NCBI GenBank assembly: GCA_900113385.1
Contig: FOPE01000014.1
Location: 1 to 64,000, forward strand
Length of the DNA: 64,000 nucleotides
Source of the DNA: Lachnospiraceae bacterium C7
GTDB lineage: Bacteria; Bacillota; Clostridia; Lachnospirales; Lachnospiraceae
Direction: 5' to 3'
Every line of letters begins with the position of its first letter. Position 1 is the stretch's first letter. Below, in pieces: positions 1 through 9,830 of this stretch. A program made the position numbers and the translations under genes. A model generated the notes under the pieces. That model was not told where the DNA came from. It searched no databases and saw only the letters and a list, made by a program, of their open reading frames with translations.

Positions 1-256
1 GAGCTAATTCCTGATATGAGAACTCACTTGATAAATATGATTCTACCATTGCTAGTTTAAAATCAAAAGAATAATTTTTTCTTATTCTAGATCTTTTTAA
101 TCCATCATCTCCAAACTGTTCATAGTAATGAACCCAATTAAGAACTTGTTTTCTATTTTTTATACCATATTTCTCAGCAAGAAAAGTGTACCCACCTTCT
201 CCACAAAAATAGGCATCAACAACTTGTTTTTTTAAGTCATAACTATATTTAGTCAT
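1..256 (-). CDS. IS3-family transposase OrfA, partial (C-terminus beyond window)
   Basis: The 85 visible codons begin [17 protein letters not shown] and continue with a second helix-turn-helix-like block containing GDDGLKRSR and [13 protein letters not shown]. This two-HTH layout is characteristic of IS150-type OrfA, which binds the element ends and is joined to the OrfB integrase by frameshifting. The ATG at 256 follows a good GGGAGG ribosome site. The gene is truncated by the window edge, not visibly damaged. Confidence 0.85.
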   Translation of the reverse strand, partial: MTKYSYDLKKQVVDAYFCGEGGYTFLAEKYGIKNRKQVLNWVHYYEQFGDDGLKRSRIRKNYSFDFKLAMVESYLSSEFSYQELA

Positions 257-314
257 AAAAATACCGACCTCCCATCGTTAGATTTTTTAGGTCTAACTTT
301 TGGGGGTCGGTACA
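1..314 (-). mobile_element. IS3-family (IS150-like) insertion sequence, left end only
   Basis: The element's terminus ends at 314 with CA (TG on the element's own strand), beginning TGTACCGACCCCCAAAAG, typical of IS150-type IS3 elements. It carries the start of orfA and runs off the left edge of the window. The reading frame of a chemotaxis receptor resumes immediately to its right, so the element is inserted in that gene. The second end, orfB and the target duplication are outside the window. Confidence 0.8.
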
Positions 315-1735
315 AAACTGGTGCTTCTATGATAATCGGTGGTGATTATATCATTTCATATAGTGATGAATCATTAAATGGAAAATTAATTTCTAAAGAT
401 GGAACGGATTACATTAAATCAATTAAAAATCTTATAGATAGTGGCTCTTCAAAAGTTGTCACTCTTGATAAAGGTGGCTCTATTGGAAAAGTATACGTTG
501 CAATTTCTCCTATCCAAGGAACATCCTGGACTTTAGTTTCCTCTGTTCCTGTAAAAGATGTAGAAGCTACAGCTAATAACTTTATGGTTATTGCAGTCGT
601 TGCAATGATAATTCTTATCCTTATCATTATTTTTGTAATTATTTTAACTATTAATAAAGTAATTACTAAACCTGTAAATGGTCTTTTAGCAGGTATTTTA
701 AAAGTGTCAGATGGAGATTTAACTGTTCATATGCCACCTAGTAATGGGGATGAAATCGGACTAATATGTTCTGAAATTGATGGATACGTACAGACCATGA
801 ATTCAACTATTAGATCCATTCAAGATAAAGCAGAACGCCTGAAAGATGACTCTAATGTTTCAAAAGCAGCTTCTGAAAAAATGACCCGTAAAGCTGATGA
901 ACAATCAGAATCAATGCATCAAATCCAAACCACAATGGATGATATATCTAATGCTGTTGGCGAATTAGCAAATAATGCGACTCAGTTAGCTGGCGCTGTA
1001 TCCGATCTGACAGATAGTGGAAGTGCAACAAATGATACAATGCTTGAACTTGTTAAACGTGCGGAAGTCGGACATAAGGACATGAATACCGTTCAACGCA
1101 ATATGGAAGATATTACTTTATCAATGAACGAAATGAATGAAGTCGTTACAACCGTTGGTAAATCTGCTGAGAAAATAACTGAAATTGTTGAAATGATAGA
1201 TTCTATTTCTCAACAAACAAATCTCCTTTCTCTAAATGCTAGTATTGAAGCTGCTAGAGCCGGAGAAGCTGGAAAAGGTTTTGCCGTTGTTGCTGATGAA
1301 ATTGGCAATCTAGCACAAAATAGCCAAGAATCTGCAAAAGAAATCAGCAATATAATTATTGAGATAACTCAATTAATACAAAATCTTGCTGAAAAATCTC
1401 AGATTAATATGGATTCTATTACAGAAAATAATGAAGCTGTTTCTAAGGCTGGTCAAAGCTTTAATATGATTTATGAAGATTTAAATAAAGCAGCTGAGAC
1501 TATGCGAGAAATGATAGAAATGATGGGTGATGTAAATAATATTGCCTCTTCAGTAGCTGCTATTTCTGAAGAACAATCTGCAAGTTCACAAGAAGTAAAT
1601 GCTACAGTTGCTTCTCTAGCAGCAAGTGCACAAGATATTGCTGATGAATCACAAGGTGTTGAAACAACAGCTAATTCAGTTTCAGATTCTGCAATATCAA
1701 TTAATAGCGAGCTAAGTAAATTTAAAATTGATTAG
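315..1735 (+). pseudogene. Methyl-accepting chemotaxis protein, 5' end removed by IS insertion
   Basis: The open frame starts directly at the IS terminus (Y-K-T-G-A-S-M...), so the first ATG at 329 is internal. What remains is the last part of a dCache-type periplasmic sensor, one transmembrane segment (about residues 84-110 from 329), a HAMP domain and a full cytoplasmic signalling region. The conserved hairpin tip around residues 290-325 contains [19 protein letters not shown]. The first transmembrane helix and most of the ligand-binding domain are missing, so ligand sensing is lost. The cytoplasmic part is undamaged, which suggests a recent insertion. Read-out from an IS promoter could still give a truncated protein. 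Confidence 0.85.
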
Positions 1736-1797
1736 AATTTAGACTTGGCTTGAGTTTAGACTTACAGCGATTTTAAAAAATTAATCTAGTTTAATAT

Positions 1798-1831
1798 AAA
1801 GAGGATATGCCTTTTACGACATATCCTCTTT
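1798..1831. terminator. Bidirectional intrinsic terminator between convergent genes
   Basis: A perfect 12-bp stem (AAAGAGGATATG and its complement) with a 10-nt loop sits between the receptor remnant and the GGDEF gene and overlaps the stop codon of the latter. AT-rich tails follow on both sides. Confidence 0.75.
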
Positions 1832-3289
1832 AAATATTTTCTCTGAATATATGCAATATCCATTTTTTTCATGTTCCTTAACATAATAAAGAGCTTTATC
1901 TGCTAATTTATAGAGTTCTTCATAACTTTTTCCATCTGTTGGATATATTGCTACTCCAATACTTACTGAAACATACACTTTTATACCATTTTCTTCTATT
2001 GTCCACTTTAATTTGTTTTGCAACTCTTTTGCTTTTTTTTCAATGGATTTTCGATCACTTAGCGTCGGTGAAAACACCATAAATTCGTCTCCTCCTAACC
2101 TTCCTACAATATCTCCAGATCTAAACTCTTTTGACAATTCATTTGCAAATTTGATAATTAATTCATCACCTTTTCCATGACCAAATGTATCATTAACTTC
2201 TTTAAAATTATCAATATCTAGCATAAACATTGCAGCGCCTTCGATATTTCTTGATTTATCATTTATGAACAAATTTATATTACTCTGTAAGCCTTTTACG
2301 TTAAAAATTTTAGTTAAAAAATCCTTATATGTATTGCTTTTTAAAATTGCTTTTTCGCCTTTAAATTTATAAAAATTAAAACATGTTAATATAATTATCA
2401 TTACTATTGCATAAAAAACTGTACCTGCAAAAATACTCATAAACTGATTTGCTACAGTATAATGTTTATTCTTTACTACTAAATACATTCCCATATCTGG
2501 AATATATTTTCTAATAATGTACCCATCTTTTGTATATATCTGATTTCGTTTTTTCATATCACTTGTATAATACCTACTGTAATATGATTCTACCAAATTG
2601 ACGCCTTTATCATCTAATGTAGTTTTACCCGTTTTGTCTGTAAGACACACATCTACATTATATTTCTTTGCCTGTTTTTTTATGATATCCGTAACATCCG
2701 ATAAATACATTGCACATCCTAGTACCGCTCGTAATTTACCATCTACCTCCATGCGCCTATCTGTAAAAATAACGTAGCATTTATCATTAAATTGGTCATA
2801 AGTCAAATCTGCACCATACTCTATGCCAGATTTAACAAAATTTTCATACCATAAATCATATTTATCCTTCGTTGCATCAACTGTTTTACCTATACCTTGC
2901 GGCGTGTAATATTTTTTTGTTTTGCATGATATCAAGTATGTACCTTCCCATTTGTTTGCCTTACGAATGTTGTCCAAATAATTGGCCATTAACTGTTCAA
3001 ATTCTTCTTCTGGCATTTCATCTTCTTTTTCAAGCATACTTTGTAAAAAGTAATCGTTGCACATACCATTTGTGAAGTTTGCTGAATATTCCAACCTGCT
3101 ACTTATCGAGGAGTAAATTCCATCAAACAAAGCATTTGTTGTCCTTTCCATATCCTTCTTCATCATTGAATCTAAACTGCTATAAGATAACAAAAAAGCA
3201 AATATTGCTCCGCACACAATTATTAACAAGTTTGTTGCTAACAGTTCATTTTTCTTAAAAAACCCCTTAACTTTTTTCATTAACAACAC
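1814..3289 (-). CDS. Membrane-bound diguanylate cyclase (dCache-like sensor + GGDEF)
   Basis: This 491-residue protein would make cyclic-di-GMP from two GTP. It has an N-terminal membrane helix (about 17-37), an extracytoplasmic sensor of about 240 residues resembling dCache, a second helix (about 287-308) and a C-terminal GGDEF domain. The catalytic signature RLGGDEF is intact near residue 400. The inhibitory-site motif RxxD (RSGD) lies five residues upstream, so product feedback is likely. It is monocistronic, with its own terminator overlapping the stop codon. The start has only a weak ribosome site, and an ATG three codons further in is an alternative. Confidence 0.9.
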   Translation of the reverse strand: MLLMKKVKGFFKKNELLATNLLIIVCGAIFAFLLSYSSLDSMMKKDMERTTNALFDGIYSSISSRLEYSANFTNGMCNDYFLQSMLEKEDEMPEEEFEQLMANYLDNIRKANKWEGTYLISCKTKKYYTPQGIGKTVDATKDKYDLWYENFVKSGIEYGADLTYDQFNDKCYVIFTDRRMEVDGKLRAVLGCAMYLSDVTDIIKKQAKKYNVDVCLTDKTGKTTLDDKGVNLVESYYSRYYTSDMKKRNQIYTKDGYIIRKYIPDMGMYLVVKNKHYTVANQFMSIFAGTVFYAIVMIIILTCFNFYKFKGEKAILKSNTYKDFLTKIFNVKGLQSNINLFINDKSRNIEGAAMFMLDIDNFKEVNDTFGHGKGDELIIKFANELSKEFRSGDIVGRLGGDEFMVFSPTLSDRKSIEKKAKELQNKLKWTIEENGIKVYVSVSIGVAIYPTDGKSYEELYKLADKALYYVKEHEKNGYCIYSEKIFKEDMS

Positions 3290-3515
3290 CTCTAATTAAA
3301 TTATTAAAATATAACTCAAAGATGTACCTTTCCCTCAAATTAACTTTCCTATTTGTATTTTATATATATTTTTATTATTTTATACTTTTCTAATATTTAT
3401 AAAATTTTAATAATTTTAATAACTTTCATATGTTTTTTTCGGCTAAATGATTGTTATCGTTTATAATAAAGTCTAAATTTTATTAGCTTTTTTAAATTCT
3501 TAATATGTTTACATA

Positions 3516-3836
3516 TTAAAGCTGATCATATTTAGCTGCACTACCTTTAGCTTTTTCTACCGGATATTTGGCTTCGTTCATTGCCATTTTCATATTGACA
3601 ATATCGTTTATATCTAAATTTAATTTGTCTAATAATTGTTGACTATAAATTATAACATCTGCTAGTTCTTCTTTTACATGTTGAAGATCATATTCATCTT
3701 CATTCCACTGAAAGCACTCTAAAAGCTCTGCTGCCTCTATAACAATTGATTTTGCTAAATTTCCTGGTGCGTGAAACTGATTCCAATCACGATCATCTGT
3801 AAATTTTCTAATACGGTTTACTGTTTCTTGGTTCAT
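3516..3836 (-). CDS. MazG-like nucleotide pyrophosphohydrolase
   Basis: This 106-residue protein is a compact all-alpha NTP pyrophosphatase of the MazG/RS21-C6 (dCTPase-like) superfamily. Such enzymes hydrolyse (d)NTPs to monophosphates and often clear damaged nucleotides. The metal-binding acidic motifs are visible: EAAELLE in the second helix and EELADVIIY in the third. Its length suits a single-domain member. It stands alone between GGDEF and sugar genes, with no operon partner. Substrate cannot be told from sequence. Confidence 0.85.
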   Translation of the reverse strand: MNQETVNRIRKFTDDRDWNQFHAPGNLAKSIVIEAAELLECFQWNEDEYDLQHVKEELADVIIYSQQLLDKLNLDINDIVNMKMAMNEAKYPVEKAKGSAAKYDQL

Positions 3837-3924
3837 TTTTTTACCTCTGTCCTATTATTTATATTTTGTTAACTTTTTTATTATAACATAATGTGAGAAA
3901 CTTTGATGTGTTTACCTATATAAT

Positions 3925-3950
3925 AAAAGCCGAGCTAAAGCCCGGCTTTT
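3925..3950 (-). terminator. Intrinsic terminator of the GH43 operon
   Basis: The 8-bp stem AAAAGCCG/CGGCTTTT lies 19 bp past the GH43 stop and is followed by a T-rich tail on the minus strand. Confidence 0.8.
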
Positions 3951-3968
3951 GAAATTTGAGGATGATTT

Positions 3969-5006
3969 CTATTCAAATTCGTCTAATGCCCACTCATCTT
4001 TCCAATAAATATGTACATTTTCGCCATCAAAATAAATTGGCAACCACACATAATCTGCAATTGAAGTGTTTTGAACAGGCTCTTCTCCCATCAAGCTAAA
4101 ATCAAACTTTTCTCCGCTATAAATAGCATTAAACATTTTTTCATAAATCGGATACTTCTTGTCCATAGCATTTGGTAACCATCTATCTGCACACGCTATG
4201 TACAAATCTTTTTTCCCTGGTACTTTAAATACACTTGACACTTGACTATGAAAAGATGTTTGTGTCTTATCGCCTACATGTGGATTTCCTAATACCTTAT
4301 AGGGGCCATGCCAAGTATCTGCAATAGCGATTTCTGATGGATTAGGTAAATATCCTGTTGTGCCCGATGTTAACAAATAATGTTTTCCATTTCTCATAAA
4401 ATGAGCAGTTGCTTCTCTGACATATGGTGGATGCTTTCTTGGAAAATGTTCTGAATATTCCCCTGTTACATCAGTATAATCATCTGTCAAATCTGCACAT
4501 ATCGTTTCTGTATGTACTCGTTCGAAATAGTAATATGCTTTTCCATCTTCTCCTACTGCTAAGTCAAAATCTCCTGCACTCATACCCAATGGCTTTAGAC
4601 CTTCTTTTATCTTTTTATATGGTCCAAGTATATTGTCAGCTACAAGTATCGTTTCTGTTTGCTCATTATAGTCATTCATTATTTTTAACCAGCACACAAA
4701 TTTTTTTGTTTTTTCATTGTAAATTATGTGTGGTCTATCCATACAAGACTTTGGATTAAGTGATGAATTTTCATTTTCTAAATCTGGCGGAATTATTATT
4801 CCTTTATCCTTCCAATTATACAAGTCTTTCGAAGCATAACATCTGACTCCCCAATGCCAAATACCATTTTTTCCATCTGTTTTTTCTTTATTTTCTCCGT
4901 ACCAATAATATGTGCCATTAACAACTATAATTGATCCGCCATGAGCCTGAATTCTCTTTCCTTCAGTATCAAGCCACACTTGCCCTGGTCTAAAACTACT
5001 GTACAT
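3969..5006 (-). CDS. Family 43 glycoside hydrolase (GH43, exo-galactanase-like)
   Basis: This 345-residue protein is a single five-bladed propeller glycosidase without signal peptide, so it probably acts on oligosaccharides in the cytoplasm. The N-terminal blade has IQAHGGSIIVVNGTYYWYGE, typical of the branch that includes beta-1,3-galactanases. Candidate catalytic positions are the Asp of GDFDLAV and the Glu of REATAHF. It lies 30 bp downstream of a GPH-type sugar transporter on the same strand and is divergent from an AraC regulator. Together these form a small glycan-use locus. Substrate (galactan or arabinoxylan fragments) is inferred only from family resemblance. Confidence 0.85.
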   Translation of the reverse strand: MYSSFRPGQVWLDTEGKRIQAHGGSIIVVNGTYYWYGENKEKTDGKNGIWHWGVRCYASKDLYNWKDKGIIIPPDLENENSSLNPKSCMDRPHIIYNEKTKKFVCWLKIMNDYNEQTETILVADNILGPYKKIKEGLKPLGMSAGDFDLAVGEDGKAYYYFERVHTETICADLTDDYTDVTGEYSEHFPRKHPPYVREATAHFMRNGKHYLLTSGTTGYLPNPSEIAIADTWHGPYKVLGNPHVGDKTQTSFHSQVSSVFKVPGKKDLYIACADRWLPNAMDKKYPIYEKMFNAIYSGEKFDFSLMGEEPVQNTSIADYVWLPIYFDGENVHIYWKDEWALDEFE

Positions 5007-5036
5007 ACTTTATCTCCTTAATATTTTTTTCTACTA

Positions 5037-6102
5037 TTACACTGTTTCAGCTGCTTGATGTCTTTCTTCTAACTCTTTAACAATAGCTGGATATTCTTTT
5101 TCTAGATTATAAAAGCTTAATACTATTGCTCCTAAAATGTTTAATATAATTGGAAGAACAATATACAATAATGTTATTCCTTTTAAAGCTGATGTACTTT
5201 GAATTGCTGCACTTCCATCATATCCTACAATTGCAAGTACCCATCCACAAAGTGCCGTTCCAACTGCTGTTCCACATTTTGATCCAAAGCTTTGCGCAGA
5301 CATTATCAAGCCTTCTTGTCTACGTCCATTTTTCCATTCACCATATTCTACTGTATTGCATAATAATGGATATGAACACCATGCTGTACAACATCCTATT
5401 GAAAACAAAAGTGAGCCAATATAAATAGCAATCACATATGAGCTTCCAAAAATTCCTACAACTGCACGACCTAAAACCATTACTACATTCCCTAAAATCA
5501 ATGAGTTTTTCATCCCAAATTTATCAACAAATGGTTGTGAAAGTGGAATCAAAAACAACATTGGAATTGATACTAACATACCTACACCTACGATTGCATC
5601 TGGACTATTGCACACATATGCAAGGTAATAATACATTGAACCCATATTTAAAGCTATTACTGCTGATGAAAAAATTCCATTAAATGTTAGGATTGCCCAA
5701 TACTTGTTTTTTGATAATAATTTTAATCCTGCTATAAATCCTAACTTATCATCTTTAGATTCTTTTTTTGTCTCTGTCACTCTTTCTTCCGTATTAAGAT
5801 AACATATGCTGTAAACTATAAATGCTATAATCGCATATACCAATATTACTATTGTCCAACTTTGCTTTTGCTCCTGGTTTTGCAAATCTTTCTTCGATGT
5901 ACCCCATAACCACATCACTAAATGCATCCAAAAATTTTGACACCAACATAATGGACCCCACCATTGCTGGATTAACTTTTGCATAATTTGTGTAATACAC
6001 CATAAGATAAGCGCTCATTGCTGCGAATAACAAATTCGTTCCCATTTCTCCACTTGAGAATGACAATTTTTCTCTTACACTTAATTTCTTTTTTGAATTC
6101 AT
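5037..6102 (-). pseudogene. GPH-family sugar:cation symporter with internal deletion and frameshift
   Basis: Two frames together give an N-terminal part (MNSKKKLSVREKLSFSSGEM... to about residue 82) and a C-terminal part from SWTIVILVYAIIAF onward. Family members run about 450-480 residues. Here only about 355 codons of DNA exist, and the block from cytoplasmic loop 2-3 through about helix 6 is absent. The junction lies near 5855-5870, where the frame also shifts. The product cannot be a working MelB/XynP-type transporter. The GH43 gene downstream and AraC regulator opposite are intact. Confidence 0.8.
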
Positions 6103-6325
6103 GCGTAAAAACCCTCCAATATAATTTTTAAACCATAATTCAATTTACTACTCTTTATAATATTTTCATTGATTAGGTTATCTTTATATTAAAGCTTATT
6201 CACCCCCTTTCCCATTGTATTTAATATTATGTTTTAATGATTTTCCTACCTTTTTTATGATTTCATTTGACATTATTTTTTTTATATTTTATATTGAATT
6301 TATATTTATAAAGGGGGATTTTACA

Positions 6326-7414
6326 ATGAATTATTATTTTTCTATTGGAGATATTCAAGACAAAATAAATTATCACTACAACAAAAGTTCCGAAAAAAGT
6401 GATTTTCCAACAATTATCCGTGAACTATTTATTGAGAAAAAATACATTAGTTTATCTGAGAATTTACCAGACATAAGTAATTATTCTTTTTTAGACGATA
6501 ATGCTTTTTTTGATGCGACTAAAAATTTATACATAAAATTAAATGATAAACTCCTTGCAGATGAACGCCTATATAATGTAATTGAAGATAATCATATTAT
6601 GGCAGTAACAAACAATTTTTTTAATACTAAGGGCTCAAAACATTTACACGACTGTTTTGAAATTGATTATGTTTTTAGAGGGAATCTTAATTTAACTTTT
6701 TTAAATGAAAACAGAACTCTTAACAAGGGGGATTTTTGCATTCTTTCCCCTTTCACAGAGCATATTGCGTCTTTGCCTGATAAAAATTCAATGGTATTTT
6801 CTATACTAGTATGTGAAAAAACCTTTAAAGACAATTTTTATCCTTTATTGAGCAATAACGATATTTTAAGCCATTTTTTCAATAATATTCTTTCAAATCC
6901 CGATAAACCTAATTATTTATTATTTTGCACAGAAAATAATTTAGAAGTATCTTCCATTATGAAACGATTATTTGTTGAAAATTTTCGCTATGATAAATAC
7001 AATTTACAATGTTGCATTCACCTTTTAAACCTTTTATTTGTTTCCATTTTACGTGTTTCAAAAACTTATCATCAGTTTTCTAGTTATAAATTTGGCCCTG
7101 ATTATGCACCTATTTTACGATATATTCAAAGCCACTATAAAACTATTAGTTTACCTACCCTATCAGAGAAATTTAATTATTCTATACCTTATTTTTCTAA
7201 AATAATTAAAGACTCTACTGGATCCACATTTGCGATTATTGTGCAAAACTTAAAAATTGCAGAAGCTATTAGACTCCTAAATGAAACAACTCTCTCTATA
7301 GAAGACATTGCATATGAAGTTGGATATCACAGTCCTGACCATTTTTATAGAATTTTCAAAAAAAATCAAGGTCTATCACCTTTACAATTCCGAAAAAAAA
7401 ATAATTCATTATAA
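6326..7414 (+). CDS. AraC-family transcriptional regulator
   Basis: The 362-residue protein has an N-terminal cupin-like sensing region (HLHDCFEIDYVFRGNLNLTF, near residues 100-150) and two C-terminal helix-turn-helix units in the last 100 residues (LSEKFNYSIPYFSKIIKDSTG; IEDIAYEVGYHSPDHFYRIFKK). The ATG at 6326 is chosen because an AAGGGGG ribosome site precedes it; an upstream in-frame ATG at 6215 has none. It is transcribed divergently from the transporter/GH43 operon and probably controls it in response to a sugar. Confidence 0.88.
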   Translation: MNYYFSIGDIQDKINYHYNKSSEKSDFPTIIRELFIEKKYISLSENLPDISNYSFLDDNAFFDATKNLYIKLNDKLLADERLYNVIEDNHIMAVTNNFFNTKGSKHLHDCFEIDYVFRGNLNLTFLNENRTLNKGDFCILSPFTEHIASLPDKNSMVFSILVCEKTFKDNFYPLLSNNDILSHFFNNILSNPDKPNYLLFCTENNLEVSSIMKRLFVENFRYDKYNLQCCIHLLNLLFVSILRVSKTYHQFSSYKFGPDYAPILRYIQSHYKTISLPTLSEKFNYSIPYFSKIIKDSTGSTFAIIVQNLKIAEAIRLLNETTLSIEDIAYEVGYHSPDHFYRIFKKNQGLSPLQFRKKNNSL

Positions 7415-7738
7415 CGCTCATTTTTTAGCTAATCATAAATCTACAAGATTCTGAACCCAAAAAAGAAGCATACACTCGTATGCTTCCTAGAAATTTTATT
7501 CTAACTACACTTTTTTATCAATTCATCTTCAAAAGTGCAATATGTTTTCTCTCCTATTTATAGACCTTTTATAAATTTTTTCCAATTTTAATCATAATAA
7601 AAAAATAAATCTCCATACTTTAGGCCATTTCACACCAATTTGGCTTATAAGATTCGCTTTCAACTTTCGCAAATTTAAAGTCAAATGTATGAAAAATATA
7701 ATTGCAAATTCACAAAATTTCACATGCAAATTCCAATG
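7415..7738. other. Gene-free stretch with one hairpin
   Basis: This 324-bp AT-rich gap between convergent genes shows no credible coding sequence. It contains a strong hairpin at 7465-7486, listed separately. Confidence 0.6.
7465..7486 (-). terminator. Intrinsic terminator
   Basis: A perfect 9-bp stem GAAGCATAC/GTATGCTTC is followed on the minus strand by six T residues. It is about 250 bp past the end of the nuclease-like gene at 7739 and could also slow transcripts from the AraC side. Confidence 0.7.
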
Positions 7739-8605
7739 TTAAATCAGAAATTTTTCTATTTTTTTCTCTACAATTTTTACATCTAACAGCTTTTCAAAAC
7801 TCTCCATTGTGACAATCAAACGATCTCCCAATAAATATTCATTTTCCTCATATTTTTGTATTTTTTCAAAGTTTTTTATGGCATAATCTCTTTCAGATGC
7901 TAGTCCTAAATGCTCCCAATACAATGTTTTATTTGTTCGTAAATTCAAAACTACAAAATCAGGATATATGATTTTTTTGTTTTTCAATTCTAACATGGGT
8001 TCATATTGGTACGGAATACCATATTTATCTAATGCATCTGCTATTATTTTTTCTGATTTTGACCTAACCCATTCGCCTCTATTTGTTCTTATTTTTCCTT
8101 TTTCTGGAAATGGATTTTGCATTTGGGGATGCTCATCATACCAATTTTCTATTAATGACATTTTTGTTTCTATTATTGGATCTACAAATTTTTTTCGACT
8201 TTCATGCAGATTATCATAGACAGCATAAATTTCACTTAGATTAACTGTGTTTACAAATTTTTCTACTTTCTTTTCTATTTCTAATAGTTTTTTATTAATC
8301 CTTTGCTCATAATCCTTTTGAAAAAACTTTCTAACTTTTTTTATTTCACTAACCTTTAAATATGTCCTTTTGTTTTTTTCTTTTTTATAATAATAGTATT
8401 GCACCTTTCCATGACTTTGAGATAATTGAATTTTACCGTTAGGAATATCCTTTAATTTTTTCAATCTATTATCTGACTTTTTGATTAGGCTTTTGATTAT
8501 TTTTAATTGTCCATTAATCTCCTCATTTAAATGAGTGTTTAATACTTGCATGTTTTCTGTTTTATTTGATGTTTGGGGATTTAAATATTTTTTATTATTG
8601 ATCAT
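7739..8605 (-). CDS. PD-(D/E)XK-like protein of unknown function, paralogue 1
   Basis: The 288-residue protein has a lysine-rich, coiled N-terminal half (about 1-150) and a C-terminal domain resembling restriction-endonuclease folds. Candidate active-site positions are the Glu in VRSKSEKIIA, the Asp in YPDFVVL and the Glu in LYWEHLG. It is clearly homologous over its whole length to the protein at 31358-32176. Both are single genes in repeat-rich surroundings with no operon partner. Similar proteins are widespread in Firmicutes as hypothetical proteins, as far as I recall. The nuclease assignment is inference from motif spacing. Confidence 0.7.
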   Translation of the reverse strand: MINNKKYLNPQTSNKTENMQVLNTHLNEEINGQLKIIKSLIKKSDNRLKKLKDIPNGKIQLSQSHGKVQYYYYKKEKNKRTYLKVSEIKKVRKFFQKDYEQRINKKLLEIEKKVEKFVNTVNLSEIYAVYDNLHESRKKFVDPIIETKMSLIENWYDEHPQMQNPFPEKGKIRTNRGEWVRSKSEKIIADALDKYGIPYQYEPMLELKNKKIIYPDFVVLNLRTNKTLYWEHLGLASERDYAIKNFEKIQKYEENEYLLGDRLIVTMESFEKLLDVKIVEKKIEKFLI

Positions 8606-8656
8606 TACTTGCTCCTATTTGCTACTTCTGTTGTTTACGGGGATTTGGAAATTTTG

Positions 8657-8885
8657 TTGTTATGCTGGATTTGCTATTATGCTGTGACTGGCTGTTATGC
8701 TGGATTTACTATTATGATAAGACTGGCTGTTACGCTGGATTTGCTGTTATGCTGAGACTGGCTGTTATGCTGGATTTGCTGTTATGCTGAGACTGGCTGT
8801 TATGCTGGATTTGCTGTTATGCTGTGACTGGCTGTTATGCTGGATTTGCTGTTATGCTGTGACTGGCTGTTATGCTGGATTTTGT
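8657..8885. repeat. 35-bp tandem repeat, about 6.5 copies
   Basis: Copies start near 8657, 8692, 8728, 8763, 8798, 8833 and 8868. Each unit contains TGTTATGCTG twice, so a shorter repeat has been nested in the 35-bp unit. The array lies just upstream of the nuclease-like gene. A minus-strand open frame (8800-9009) runs into it and is probably spurious. Confidence 0.9.
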
Positions 8886-9154
8886 GATTGGGTATTCTTA
8901 AATTTATAGCTCTGATATATGCTATGCGGGAAAATTGATTCAAGAATTGATACTCTAAACTTACTAAATCGACATCGGTTAATATATCATATCTATTTTT
9001 TACTGTCAATAATCTTAATTACCATTTTAGAAGCATATTTCATTTTGGGATTAGTGAAATAAAATTAGGAAGTGGTCTAGTGTTTTTGTTGTTTTATTAT
9101 TGATTTATTGTTGATTTTATTAATTTATTGATTTATTATTAATTTATTTAATTT

Positions 9155-9452
9155 GGAAACTTTTTTCATTTTTTTTAGACTACTTTTTTTGAGTGGAACT
9201 CAAAATTTTACGTGGTAATTTTCATTTTTTTTAATTTTACACGTAAGTATTTTTAAATTTCAGCTATAATCTATAGTCTACCTCCTGATGTGGCACTATT
9301 TCGACACTAAAAACTCTTAATTTTTTTAATTAACTTTAGGAAATTTGTGCTTTTTAGTGCTTTTTTCTACTTTTTAGTTCCTATTTTTCTAATTCATTAC
9401 GTGTAAATTCTTAATTTTTTAATTTTTCCACGTAAAAAATCCAGTTCCACTC
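9155..9452. mobile_element. MITE-like element, copy C (inverted relative to A and B)
   Basis: The core 9191-9452 (262 bp) is bounded by near-perfect inverted repeats of about 25 bp, starting GAGTGGAACT and ending AGTTCCACTC, each continuing into an AAAAATTTTACGTG-like block. Homology with copies A and B also covers the adjoining flank back to GGAAAC at 9155. It has no coding capacity. Inside it are paired TTTACGTG/CACGTAAA blocks and a central A/T-rich hairpin. Confidence 0.7.
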
Positions 9453-9539
9453 TTTTTTTAAGGCTTTTTCACTTATTTTTGTCCTATTTTGTAATTATTT
9501 TCTTGGTTTTTTGTTTCTTTCATGCCATAAATCATCCAA

Positions 9540-9830
9540 TTTTCCTTTTTTTGATAACTTTCCAGCTTTTTTTGATAACTTCCCAGTGATTTTGGGGTTA
9601 TAGATTCACTATAATTGGAGTGATTAGTGGATTTTGATAACTTTCCAGCCATTTTGAAGACAATTACTTCGATTCGATGAGTGGAACTAGGCTGATTAGG
9701 CGTGGAGTGATGGGCGTGAAGTGGGGGCGGCAGTGGGGGACGGCAGTGATGGGCGTGGAGTGATGGGCGTGGAGTGGGGGCGGCAGTGATGGGCGTGAAG
9801 TGGGGGCGGCAGTGGGGGCGTAAATGACTT
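9540..9830. repeat. Short repeats and a GC-rich tandem array
   Basis: TTGATAACTTTCCAGC or close variants occur near 9550, 9571 and 9632. From about 9703 to 9830 a G-rich array is built from alternating GGGCGTGGAGTGAT and GGGGGCGGCAGT units, strikingly GC-rich for this genome. It ends directly at the 3' end of the hydrolase gene. The 143-codon minus-strand frame across it is proline/histidine repeat translation and probably not a gene. Confidence 0.75.

Noticed and set aside
8657-8885. CRISPR array
   Set aside because: Repeats are head-to-tail without unique spacers, and no cas genes are present. The same holds for all other tandem arrays in the window.
8800-9009. 69-codon minus-strand frame before the 35-bp repeats
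   Set aside because: Its C-terminal part is direct translation of the repeat (SQHNSKSSITAS type) and it has no ribosome site or family resemblance.
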